From Zeugodacus cucurbitae (lineage: Eukaryota > Arthropoda > Insecta > Diptera > Tephritidae), in contig NC_071669.1 in the NCBI RefSeq assembly GCF_028554725.1, forward strand, positions 27,580,001-27,644,000: 64,000 bases of DNA. Reading direction: 5' to 3'. Positions 54,820-64,000 of the stretch are shown here, in pieces. Both the position numbers and the translations under genes were made by a program. Below the pieces are notes generated by a model. That model saw only the letters and a program-made list of their open reading frames with translations. It was not told the origin of the DNA and did no database searches. How positions within the stretch are numbered: the first letter of the stretch is position 1; every line of letters starts with the position of its first letter.

Positions 54820-55190
54820 TTACAGGAACCGCAAAAGTGATTATGTTCAACAAACCTGGAAAGTGAGCACATGATGTACATATCTTCGTATCGGCCCATA
54901 TCTCTCCTGGCAATACTTTCAAAGCTTATGGAAGAATTGTTTGCTCTTCGTCTTAGCAACATAATAGAAGAGAAGAAGATGATACCGGTGCATCAGTTCG
55001 GATTTTGATAAAATCACTCCACTATTGACCAAGTGCATAGAATCACTCGAAAGTTTTTGATAAAGTTTGCCATAGCGGACTCCTATCAAAATTAAGGAGC
55101 TTTTGCCAACAGAATATTACAATTTCTGGTATTGTCACTGGCGAAGCGAATGAAATTTCAGTAGAATTTCGCCAACTCCAATTGTGAGTA
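54820..55190 (+). pseudogene. Jockey-like reverse transcriptase fragment
   Basis: One plus frame reads SSYRPISLLAILSKLMEELFALRLSNIIEE, then HQFGF and, after two stops, HSTIDQVHRITRKF, the conserved RT blocks 1-2 of Jockey-clade LINEs. An IMFNKPGK block precedes it. The catalytic YADD region is absent. 55191-55384 shows nothing recognisable. Confidence 0.75.
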
Positions 55191-55384
55191 TACGTTCATT
55201 TATATTTGCTTTGATATCTCACAAATTATCCGATATATGCGGTAGAAAGCCAAGAGATGTTTGAAAATCCGTATTTGAGGTATGTACATACATGGGGACA
55301 TGGGGCCATTGTCCATTTTTGGCTAAGAGGCACTCTTTTTTAAAGAACACATCCTTTAAACTTCTTTAGATCATCTGAGTGCTT

Positions 55385-55660
55385 TACCCATATTTTTGAT
55401 AAATTAACCACAAGCTTGATTTCGAATTTTGGACGGACGATCTTACACTATGAATGTAGTATTTGTGCAAAGTTTTGTTGCGATATCTTTAGTGGTCCTT
55501 AATTTATATATTGTAAAGTGAACGAATCAGATTAATTTCAAAATTGCATAATAAGGAAAGTAGGTAATCTTGTAAACCGATTTCGCCCATTTTCAAACCA
55601 TGGCATTGGGATGCCAAAAAACTGTTATGAACCACATTTCGTTGAAATAGGTTGTGTATT
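55385..55660 (+). repeat. CTCTCGCAA dispersed repeat, forward interior fragment
   Basis: Matches the family interior around agtatttgtgcaaagtttt, cttatatattgtaaagtgaac and gccatttcgcccattttc-type text. Neither end is present. 55661-55800 is unassigned. Confidence 0.65.
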
Positions 55661-55800
55661 TCCATGTTTTTTATTCAAACTTTACTTCCCACATTCATTA
55701 AACTTTTTCTCGTATTAACCTGAAACCCTCTATTCCTGGCAAAGCTTTAAATACAATTAAAATACAGAGAATTCGTTGGTAGAATATGCGATTGATATTC

Positions 55801-56546
55801 GAAACAAGTAAGGAATGGCTAAGTTCGGGTGCAACCAAACATTTTATACTCCCGCAATTTATTGCAATATTTTTATTAAGATCACACCATATATTCATCA
55901 CCAATACACATTATATCTAAGAGTATATGCTCACTTAATTTGGCTAAGATATTTCACATATTAACCGATTTATAAGCTATTTTTGAATATATTTTTGAAA
56001 ATCCTATATGAGAGCTAGTTTAAGTTATGACCCGATTTTAACAATTTCTGGTACAGAGACACACTATTAGAAGAAAACTATTTCCTCTGAATTAAATTGA
56101 GATATCTGAGAGATTTGCCGATATTTTCGGTGAAAAATTGCCATAAGGCACTCTTCATATTCGTATATATTGAAAAGTTATAGTCCGATTTCGACAATTT
56201 TTTCACAGTGATGACACGGATCATATACAGTATTTGTGTAAAGTTTTATTTCGCTATCTTCATTGGTTCCTTATGTGTATCTTATAAAGTGAAGGAATCA
56301 GATGGTCTTAAAAATTGAGTTATATGGGAAGTTGTCGTGGTTGTGAACCGATTTCATCCATTTTCCACACGTGTCATCAGGATATCTCTTTTTACTCAAG
56401 TTATCCATTGCACGGACGGACGGACGAACAGACAGACATTCAGATTTCGACTCGTCTCGTCGCCCTAATAATTATATCATATAAGCCTAACTCGTTTCGT
56501 TTTATGACTTACAAACAACCGTTATGTGAACAAAACTATAATACTC
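55801..56546 (+). repeat. CTCTCGCAA dispersed repeat, forward, interior deletion
   Basis: Left end (aagtaaggaatggctaag, ttatactcccgcaa) and right-end text (gttatgtgaacaaaac, taatactcta) are both present, but the central GGGCGTGG block is lost at about 56380. The terminal hairpin is missing. Confidence 0.75.
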
Positions 56547-56589
56547 TATTAATAAATATTCGTAAATCCTACATATATTGTATAGGAAT

Positions 56590-56868
56590 TCAAAGAGAAT
56601 ATTTTTCGAAAAAAAGTGGGTAAAATCGGTACCGTATTCATCGGTTAATATGTGAAACATCTTAAGTGAGGGATATTGGATATTGTATAACTTGATGACG
56701 AAAATAAGTGAAATTGCTCGAGGAACTAACCCAGTTCTCATATACTATGTATATAATTTCATTGTTCTAATGCACTATATGTCGAATAAATTAATCAAAT
56801 TGTGAGTTATCTTAATAAAATTAAATAGATCGGTAACATCCGAAATTGGTCCTACCTTACTTTTTTAT
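56590..56868 (-). repeat. CTCTCGCAA dispersed repeat, reverse left part
   Basis: Reverse-oriented left-end region (aatatgtgaaacatctta, aattgtgagttatcttaata, ccgaaattggtcctacctt). It faces the forward copy at 55801-56546, giving another composite inverted arrangement. Confidence 0.6.
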
Positions 56869-57276
56869 ACATGTGTGTATGTTATAATGTTGTTAAGCGT
56901 TCACACCACGACTGTTTTAATTTTCATAAAGGTAAATCCTCTTGCTCTTGTTTAATCATATTTGTGACCTATCTAACTATTGGTGTATTTGAACTATGTA
57001 GTTCAAGCTAGCTATTGCAGATTTGAATTGGATTGATCATCAGAAGTTAGTCCAAAAAAATCTGGTGGAAATTTGGAACCATGTACAGACACAATTTCCT
57101 AAATTATACAAATTAGCTTTCAAATACTTAAATAAATAAATTTAATAAAACTGTTACACTTCAAATTTATTTATTGAAGTTTTCTTTAACAGTATTATTT
57201 CAGAACTTAATTTTTAGATTTACTGCTTTAAAAGCAAATTTTAATAACTTTCGTTAAAAGTGATACATACTATTTC
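56869..57276. other. AT-rich spacer, nothing recognised
   Basis: No coding or repeat family assignment. It ends with CTATTTC at 57270-57276, the left target duplication of the following MITE. Confidence 0.4.
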
Positions 57277-57871
57277 CAGAGATAAAAAGATGTACAACTA
57301 TCATCTCACTGGAAGTGAGAGTGCAATATTAAACGTCAAAACCTCCTCGACTTTGACAGTTGACTGGATGGAGGAGGTTTTGACGTTACGCAATTGGGAA
57401 ACTGGAAAGGCCACATTGAAATGTTGCCAAAAAGTAAAGCGATGGAGACATTTATAACCGCCGTGCAAGATCCCTAATAAGAACTTAAAACAATAAATAT
57501 AAATGAAAATGCGAAATTTAAAGGTGGTTTAAGAATATTTTTGTGAATTGCAGCATCGAGAAACTAATTTTTCATGGAAAATTATAAAAGAAATTGATTA
57601 ATTCTCAGTTGACACTTAATAATTGGCCTTATTTATTACTGAAATTATTACTGAATACCATTATATCGCTAAATGAAATTGAAAAAAGCTATTTTTATAT
57701 TAAACATTCAGTATATAATAATTTTTAACCATAATAAATGTTGGGTATTTTAATTTAAATGCCCAATAATTAGTATTTAGACTGATCTGGTAACAAAGCA
57801 AAATGTTATAAAAAACGAAAATTTTGAAACCGCTCTCATACTGGAATAAGTTGGACATCCCTTTATCCCTG
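57277..57871. mobile_element. hAT-type MITE, copy b
   Basis: 595 bp, aligned end to end with the copy at 49533-50133: the same CAGAGATAAA and inverted CAGGGATAAAGG ends, and the same internal palindrome (cgtcaaaacc...ggttttgacg). The flanks CTATTTC and CTTTTTC match at six of seven positions, consistent with a duplication that has since mutated. Confidence 0.8.
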
Positions 57872-57995
57872 CTTTTTCTATGCATCGATGTTTTTATACC
57901 AAAACTCTCGCGGAAAATCAATATCAAAACAAAAAAAAAAATAAGCAACTAAAACAAATAAGTTTGCCAACAATAAAAAATAATAATATAAACTA

Positions 57996-58335
57996 CTGGA
58001 AAAAATTAAGGGATAAAAAAAAATTCCAAATTTTTGCGCAAACTTCAACAGGCCGTAACTTCGAAAGAAATGGTCGTACAAGAAATCGATTAAGAAGGAA
58101 ATTATAGCTCCAAGTGTCTAGTTTTTGGATTAGAATTATAAAATTTTTTAAACTCTGCGGTTTTTGAGTAATCGTAGATAAACCAGCAACAAAAAAAAAT
58201 TTCAAAATTTTTTAGTTTTTTTTTTGTCTACGGGCGTGGAAAAAAATCTACGTCCACTTCTCGCCGAGATATCGGTCTTCAAATGGAAAAGGATCCTTTT
58301 GTCTTTGATTATCGATATCTCAGCAACCAATGAAA
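57996..58335. repeat. T1 left terminal inverted repeat
   Basis: Long inverted repeat arm pairing with 60875-61275. Shared landmarks include agtaatcgtagataaacca, gtctacgggcgtgg and the cttctcgccgagatatcggt block near the inner end. Confidence 0.85.
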
Positions 58336-58573
58336 AAAAAAATAATTTCAAAAAAAAAGATATTTTTTGAATTTTTTTCTCTTGAAAACTTTAAGAGAAT
58401 AATTACCGCCGGCATTAGCGTTATCCAAAGCGTACCACGTGGAGGTTGCGCGGTCGGATTTACGCTTCTGTGTGTGTGTGTGTATGTATGTATGGTCCTT
58501 CAGGAGAATTGAGACCCGCTGGCTCATCAGTTCCACCGTATTCGTAACTCATTCTCTGAGGATTTTTATCAAT

Positions 58574-59603
58574 TTAATACCGGGTATTACCACTCCTGTT
58601 TTCAATAACCGCTCTTAATCGTTCAGCCATGTTAATGCAGACGGTAATTTGAGGTTGCGGAATGGTATTCCAAATTTGCTGAAGCGCGCGCTCCAAGGCA
58701 CCTAAAAAAAAATTCTGAAAATTTGGATACTCTCTGCGCAACCAACGGCCCATTATGTCCCAAAAGTGCTCTATGGGGGTGAGGTCTGAGCTCATTGCTG
58801 GGTGTTGCAACAATGTGATGTCATGCCGCTCAAAGAAGCGCCTGGTAATGTTGGCTGTGTGTGGACGTGCGTTATCTTGTATGAATATGAACGACCTCAG
58901 ATGTTGTCGTCTGCGCAGAACAATGGGTCTTAAAATTTGGCCGATGTAACGCCTAGCTGTCAAATTTTCGCGTACAATTACCAAAGGTTTCTTGAAACGT
59001 CGCCCCACACCATGACTGATCCACCGCCGTAGGCGACGACTGGACGGACAAAGTTCTGGCGAAAACGTTCTCCACGACGGCGCCAAACGAGAGGACGTAA
59101 GTCGTTACCATGCAGATTGAAACGAGACTCGTCAGTGAATAAAACATTTGACCATTGCCTCAAGGTCCAATTCCGATGAGCGTTAGCATACGCTAAAGAG
59201 CTCGACGATGTCTCGCTGTCAACAGGGGTACACGTGCGTGTAACCCAGTTTCACGGAGACGATTGATGACTGTTCGAGAGGAAATGTTTCGCACTTGATG
59301 CCATCGTTGCTGTTGCTGTTGTCTGCGATTGAGGAAGTTCGAAGCAACAATATTCGCATTGACAAAAGGTTGTCGTCGAACTTCTTTGACAATTGCCCGA
59401 TCATCGCGGACATTAGTAACTCGATGGCGACCTTGTCCGGGGCGACGATTGTATTAGCTCGTCTCTTGTTATCTGGCATAAGCTCGAGATACGACGGATT
59501 GACTTACACCCATCCGGACAGCAACTGAATGTTGTCTGTAACCTTCGTCAATAAGAGTTACTAACCGAGCAACTTCTACCTCCGATAAATGTCGTCTAAC
59601 CAT
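58574..59603 (-). pseudogene. T1 transposase (Tc1-like), frameshifted
   Basis: 1030 bp from ATG 59603 to TAA 58574, close to the usual length of about 340 residues. The N-terminal DNA-binding helices (HLSEVEVARLVTLIDEG, SVAVRMGVSQSVVSRAY) are followed by stops near 59470, a GRPGQGR-like hinge, then TDESRFNLHGND (first Asp, near 59130), GGGSVMVWGD, IQDNARPHTA (second Asp, near 58870) and TPIEHFWDIMGRWLR (Glu, near 58765). Frameshifts lie near 59190 and 58985. All three catalytic residues are kept, but the frame is broken. Confidence 0.88.
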
Positions 59604-59743
59604 GACTGAAAATTAAAAATGTAAAAAAATTTTCAATTCTGACCAAAAAAATTTTAAAAAAATTCTTTTAGTGCAAAGTAATTAGTTTTGAAAAAAACTG
59701 TTCAATTAAGCGATTTGCTAAGGATTCATAAAAAGTAAAATAA

Positions 59744-60407
59744 ACAAGTAAGGAAGGGCTAAGTTCGGGTGTAACCGAACATTTTATACTCTCGCAATTT
59801 ATTTATTTAACTTTATTTATTAATTTTCAACCTAACCTTTGTATGGGAGGTGGGCGTGGTTATCATCCGATGTCAACTAATTTCATGGTATGTGGTGGTG
59901 TACGTAAGAGAACCGACTGCAGAAAGTTTGTTTTATATAGCTTCATTGATATGCGAGATATATGCAAAAACCCTATTTTGAGGCGGGGCCACGCCCACTT
60001 TCCCAAAAAAATTACATCCAAATATGCCTCTTCCTAGTGCGTTTCTTTGTTCCAAATTTTACTTTTATAACATTATTTATGGCTTAGTTATGACACTTTA
60101 TGTGTTTTCGGTTTTCGCCATTTTGTGGGCGTGGCAGTGGTACGAGTTTGCCCATTTTCGAAAGCAACCCTCTCACAGTTCCAAGGAACATGTGTTCCAA
60201 GTTTCATCAAGATATCTCAATTTTTACTCAAGTTATCCGTTGCACGGACGGACGGACGGACATTCGGATTTTGACTCGCCTCCTCACCAAGATCATTTTG
60301 ATATATATAACCCTATATCTAACTCGTTTAGTTTTATGACTTACAAACAACCGTTATGTGAACAAAACTATAATACTCTCTTAGCAACTTTTGTTGCGAG
60401 AGTATAA
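59744..60407 (+). repeat. CTCTCGCAA dispersed repeat, forward, nested in T1
   Basis: Both ends are present: aagtaaggaagggctaag with ttatactctcgcaa on the left and the agcaacttttgttgcgagag hairpin on the right. The interior lacks the first few hundred bp of the long form, so this is a short variant of about 660 bp. The ggacggacggacgg run is near 60246. Confidence 0.85.
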
Positions 60408-60874
60408 AAACAATCTGCGAAAAGCGTGTGATAAAAAATCGAAATTCGATTGGGGGTATTAACTCTTTTTTTTTAAATTTAAGTAAAAGGAGATCAGTAG
60501 AATAAAGGAATACAGCTGCGAAAACGCGTTAAAAATGATTGGGCGATGGTTTCTTCAATTTCCTTAACTTTACTTTTTTCAAAAATTCGATCGAGTGAAA
60601 CAAATAAAACGGCTGGCTGGATTAATTTGATTTTCTGTAGGGTTATTGTGGACATATTGAACTGTAAAAGGCACACTTAACATTAGTGGTTTCCTCAATA
60701 TTTTCGATCTAGCGCTCGATTTTCCAAAAAAACACTAAAAGCCCTTTTTTTGTTGCATTTTCAAATTCATGTGACAATAAGAAAAAAAAATATTGGAAAG
60801 GCAATGGCTAGTCGTTAAGGAGAAATCATTCAAGTTCTTGAAACCCACCTTTAACTTTCTGTGCGATCATTGGT

Positions 60875-61275
60875 TGCTGAGATATCGATAATCAAAGACA
60901 AAAGGATTCTTTTCCATTTCAAGACCGATATCTCGGCGAGAAGTGGACGTATAGAGGTGTTCAAAAAACCAAGTTAAAGCCAATTGAACAAAGTATCCGA
61001 TGCGTATAGTGGTTAAGCTAAAAAGATTTTTTCCACGCCCGTAGACAAAAAAAAAACTAAAAAATTTTGAAAATTTTTTTTGTTGCTGGTTTATCTACGA
61101 TTACTCAAAAACCGCAGAGTTTAAAAAATTTTATAATTCTAATCCAAAAACTAGACACTTTTAGCTATAATTTCCTTCTTAATCGATTTCTTGTACGACC
61201 ATTTCTTTCGAAGTTACGGCCTGTTGAAGTTTGCGCAAAAATTTGGAATTTTTTTTATCCCTTAATTTTTTTCGG
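60875..61275. repeat. T1 right terminal inverted repeat
   Basis: Counterpart of 57996-58335. It contains about 80 bp near 60960-61035 that the left arm lacks, so either an insertion here or a deletion on the left has occurred. Confidence 0.85.
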
Positions 61276-61277
61276 TA

Positions 61278-61535
61278 GAAAGTGAGCAAAAATAATAAAG
61301 AGGAAGTAAACATGAGCGCTGCGCAGCCTCAACAACAAGGTCGTAGGCATTCTATGAACGCTCCAAATCTGTTCCAACAAATAAACATTATAACGGTGAG
61401 AAGGATGAGCAAACACTAGCAGGCAAGCATGGACCAGAAAACGATATATCGAAGGAAAACACATAGCAAGGTGAGCATGTACCAAAAATAAAAATCAGCG
61501 GTCAATTAAAAAAAATTTCAACCCGCCACGCCTTT
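61278..61535. other. unassigned flank of T1
   Basis: Joins sequence left of T1 (57880-57993) once T1 is removed. A short plus frame from ATG 61311 (MSAAQPQQQGRRHSMNAPNL) is open for about 35 codons; I do not recognise it and it may be chance. Confidence 0.35.
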
Positions 61536-61784
61536 ATTTTTGAAGAAATTCAGAGTGAATATTTTTCTTCTAATAAAATGTCTCCGTGCCAAAAATGGAT
61601 AAAATCGGGTCCTAAGCTCCCATATACCTAATATTAGGGAGTCCAACTTTCATTGTACTTTATACCATATATATGACGAATATGTTTGTCAAATTGTGGG
61701 TTATATTAATACAAATAAATAAATAAATTGCGAGAGTATGAAATGTTAGGTTACACCCGAACTTAGCCCTTCGTAACATGTTTT
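61536..61784 (-). repeat. CTCTCGCAA dispersed repeat, reverse left part
   Basis: Reverse left-end region ending ttgcgagagtatgaaatg and acccgaacttagcccttcg at 61784. Confidence 0.75.
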
Positions 61785-61830
61785 AATTTCAATATACTAC
61801 ACTAATCCAGTTACATTTTATAGTACACTT

Positions 61831-62956
61831 ATTATACTCTCGCAACAAAAGTTGCTAAAGACAGTGTTATAGTTTTGTCCACATAACGGTTGGTTGTAAG
61901 TCTTAAAACTAAACCAGTTAGATATAGATATAGATAGATAGATATATATCAAAATGATCGGGGTGACGAGTAAAGTTCAAATCCGTATGTCTGTATGTCC
62001 GTCCGTCCGTTCAAGCTGTAACTTGAGTAAAAATTGAGATATCTTGATGAAACTTGGAAGACGTATTTCTTGGCACCATAAGAAGGTTAATTTCGAAGAT
62101 GGGCGAAATCGGTCCACTGCCACGCCCACAAAATGGCGAAAACCGAATACACATAAAGTGTCATAACTAAGCTATAAATAAAGTTATAAAAGTAAAATTT
62201 GGTACGAAGGATCGCATTAGGAAGGTGCGCATTTGGATGTAATTATTTTGGGCAAGTGGGCGTGGTCCCGCCCCCAAATAGGGTTTTGGTATATATCTCG
62301 CCAACCAATAAAGCTATATAAACCAAACTTTCTGCAGTCGGTTGCCTTACGTACCCCACCATACACCATGAAAATAGTTGAAATCGGATAATAACTACGC
62401 CCATCTCCCATACAAAGGTTAGGTTGGAAATTACTAAAAGTGCTACTCGACAGATTTCAATGAGAATCGGTATATAATATTTTCTTGACACCCTGATGAC
62501 ACGTGTGGAAAATGGATGAAATCCGTTCACAACAACGACAACTTTGACAACTCAATTGTGAATTCCATCTTATTCCTTGCATCCCTTGTGATCGAATTCG
62601 GAATATAACTTTTCAATGCTCCGGATATCGAATATGAAGAACTCAGTGCCTAATGGTAATTTTTCATCGAAAATGTCGGTAAATCTCTCAGATATCTTAA
62701 TTTAATTCAGAGGAAAACGTTTTCTTCTAATAGTGTGTCTCTGTACCAGAAATGGTTAAAATCGGGTCATAACTCCCCCTAGCTCCCATATACCTAATAT
62801 TAGGAGTTTCAAACTTTCAATGGACTTTATACTATACTATATATACATATGTATATGCCGAATATGTGTGTCAATAATCTTAATAAAAATATAGCAATAA
62901 ATTGCGAGAGTGTAAAATGTTCGGTTGCACCCGAACTTAGCCTTTCCTTATTTGTT
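61831..62956 (-). repeat. CTCTCGCAA dispersed repeat, nearly full-length reverse copy
   Basis: About 1.13 kb with both ends: the hairpin ctctcgcaacaaaagttgct at the left, ccgtccgtccgttc near 61998, cacgcccacaaaatggcg near 62123, cgtggtcccgcccc near 62262, and the left end ttgcgagagtgtaaaatg...cttatttgtt at the right. It serves as a reference copy with 1624-2755. Confidence 0.85.
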
Positions 62957-63093
62957 GTTTTTACTTTCTTGATTACTTAAAAGCCTAAAATATTAAGCCT
63001 GTTCACCTTATAAAACACAATTTGATTCATATTTGTCTGAACCAAACATTCCTCACGATGTTAATATTAAGTCTAATATAAACAACATCATAA

Positions 63094-63265
63094 TTACACT
63101 CTCGCAACAAAGTTGGGTAAGTCTTTCAGATATTTTGAAGAAATTCAGAGGGAACATTTTTCTTCTAATAATATGACTGCCAAAAATGATTAAAATCGGG
63201 TCATAACTTCCCTGGCTCCCATATACCTAATTTAGGGTTTTCAAACATTCAATGGACTTATTACT
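63094..63265 (-). repeat. CTCTCGCAA dispersed repeat, reverse chimeric fragment
   Basis: Starts with the right-end hairpin remnant (ctctcgcaacaaagttg), jumps directly to left-part text (agatattttgaagaaattca, cccatatacctaat) and ends where a pogo-like terminus begins. An internal deletion removed most of the element. Confidence 0.7.
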
Positions 63266-64000
63266 ACAGTAGAATCCGGTTATAACGACTCCGCTTATAG
63301 TGTCCGTCCGGTTATTGCGACGAAAACTCGATGGCTTGGTTGGTCCCCATACAAACTTATATGAAAGAGCCTCCGCTTAGTACGTCTCCGCTTTTAGCGA
63401 CTAAAGCAGCAACTACATAGCTCGCGAATGCGAATGCAAACGTTTGACAGTTGAGTTGAATACACACGTTCTTAGGGGATGAGCTACATAGCTTTCGCAT
63501 GTTTTCGCAACCAACGCTCCGAAATTCGAACTCGGATTCGAAGACGCACAGAAGTTGAAAATATTCTACTTTCAAATATTCTACTAAATAAATACTTTTA
63601 GATCATGGATGACGAAATTTTAATTAACGAAGTGCGTAATTTAATTTTATGCAGAAGCTGTATGTTAGGCTCGATGGAGATATCTTAGAGATAGATATGT
63701 TAGAGAATGCTCAAAAAGAACCTACGCTTATGGAAGTGCAGCAGACTCACCCGATATGGAATGGCCATTATTTTCTCAATTAGAATTTCTAAGAGAAAAT
63801 GTGAAGCCGCGGAAGTAATATATATTATATAATTCATCACATAGGAATTATTGTAATAAGTTTATTTTTTTTCTACAGAATGACATCAAGCATATCAGAG
63901 ACTGAGTCGTCGTCTGGTTCAGCAAACACAGTACAATACGAGAACTATGATGATATGATCGAGACAATTCTCGATGATTCTATGCCGCCAGAACTTCCTT
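63266..64000. mobile_element. pogo/Tigger-like element, left end (runs off the window)
   Basis: CAGTAGAATCCGGTTATAAC at 63266 and the following cgcttatag and cgcttttagcgac motifs resemble the termini of pogo/Tigger elements in insects. The right terminus lies beyond the window, so extent is unknown. The MADF-like coding region that follows may or may not belong to it. Confidence 0.45.
63605..64000 (+). pseudogene. MADF-domain coding region, partial, two exons
   Basis: ATG 63605 starts MDDEILINEVRN, like the first helix of a MADF DNA-binding domain. After a frameshift near 63650 the text GSAADSPDMEWPLFSQLEFLRENV (63735-63805) gives the conserved MADF end. A 64 bp intron fits 63815-63878 (gaa/GTAATA donor, CTACAG acceptor) and keeps the frame into a Ser/Glu-rich segment (MTSSISETESSSGS) that runs off the window. 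MADF proteins are host transcription regulators or Harbinger partners. The frameshift suggests a broken copy. Confidence 0.6.

Larger units (their letters stand above)
57996..61275 (-). mobile_element. T1: Tc1-type transposon with long inverted repeats
   Basis: Flanked by TA (57994-57995, 61276-61277). The ends read CTGGAAAAAATTAAGGGAT and, inverted, CCGAAAAAAATTAAGGGAT. Similarity continues inward for about 340 bp on the left (to 58335) and about 400 bp on the right (from 60875), the right arm having about 80 bp extra. A transposase is on the minus strand and a CTCTCGCAA repeat (59744-60407) is nested inside. Long inverted repeats occur in Tc1 relatives such as Bari and S elements. Confidence 0.88.

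Overview
This window looks like repeat-rich, probably heterochromatic or intergenic DNA from a higher (brachyceran) fly. A tephritid-type genome is my best guess, by inference only. The evidence is AT-rich DNA, short introns with GTAAGT donors, a gypsy/errantivirus lineage, RTE, R1-like and Jockey-like LINEs, PIF/Harbinger, hAT, piggyBac and Tc1/mariner transposons, and some twenty pieces of one dispersed repeat laid out like the Drosophila INE-1/DINE-1 elements (GGACGGAC block, GGGCGTGG/CCACGCCC blocks, ends containing CTCTCGCAA). I call it the CTCTCGCAA repeat. I see no convincing host gene, no tRNA or rRNA gene and no CRISPR array. Almost every coding stretch belongs to a transposon, and most are broken.

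Layout. 1-1208: edge of a CTCTCGCAA repeat and unassigned flank. 1209-27618: one Ty3/gypsy element (G1), LTR to LTR with a TATA target duplication, stretched from about 7.1 kb to 26.4 kb by five insertions: a CTCTCGCAA repeat, a piggyBac-type MITE, a hAT element, a Harbinger element (H1) and an RTE LINE (RTE-B). H1 has itself received a CTCTCGCAA repeat, a 5.3 kb R1-like LINE, a second Harbinger (H2) and another RTE LINE (RTE-A). Most of these steps are supported by target-site duplications or matching terminal repeats, so the order of events can be read directly.

27619-36884: a mosaic of fragments. It holds an I/Jockey-type LINE tail, Tc1-like tails, head-to-head CTCTCGCAA repeats, a pogo-like MITE, an env fragment, and a second gypsy copy (G2) split by a 5'-truncated RTE. 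36885-43424: a young gypsy/errantivirus element on the minus strand (G3; LTRs 418/420 identical) with intact gag, a frameshifted pol and an env reduced to its C-terminal membrane part. It sits inside a small RTE patch that itself lies inside a CTCTCGCAA repeat.

43425-52261: CTCTCGCAA repeat, AT-rich DNA with an imperfect tandem array, a four-exon DUF4806-like gene beside a TNP2-like (EnSpm/CACTA-type) transposase, and a piggyBac 5' end with two MITEs lodged between its terminal repeat and its transposase start, then a broken Tc1 copy. 52262-64000: more CTCTCGCAA repeats, Tc1 fragments, RTE and Jockey fragments, a second copy of one hAT-type MITE, a Tc1 element with roughly 340-400 bp inverted repeats, and at the right edge a pogo/Tigger-like terminal repeat followed by a two-exon MADF-domain coding region.

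The genes do not form a cellular pathway. They act together only as transposon gene sets: gag-pol-env, LINE ORF1-ORF2, and Harbinger transposase with its MADF partner. The density, nesting and errantiviral content make this a reasonable candidate for a piRNA-producing transposon cluster; that is an inference needing small-RNA data.
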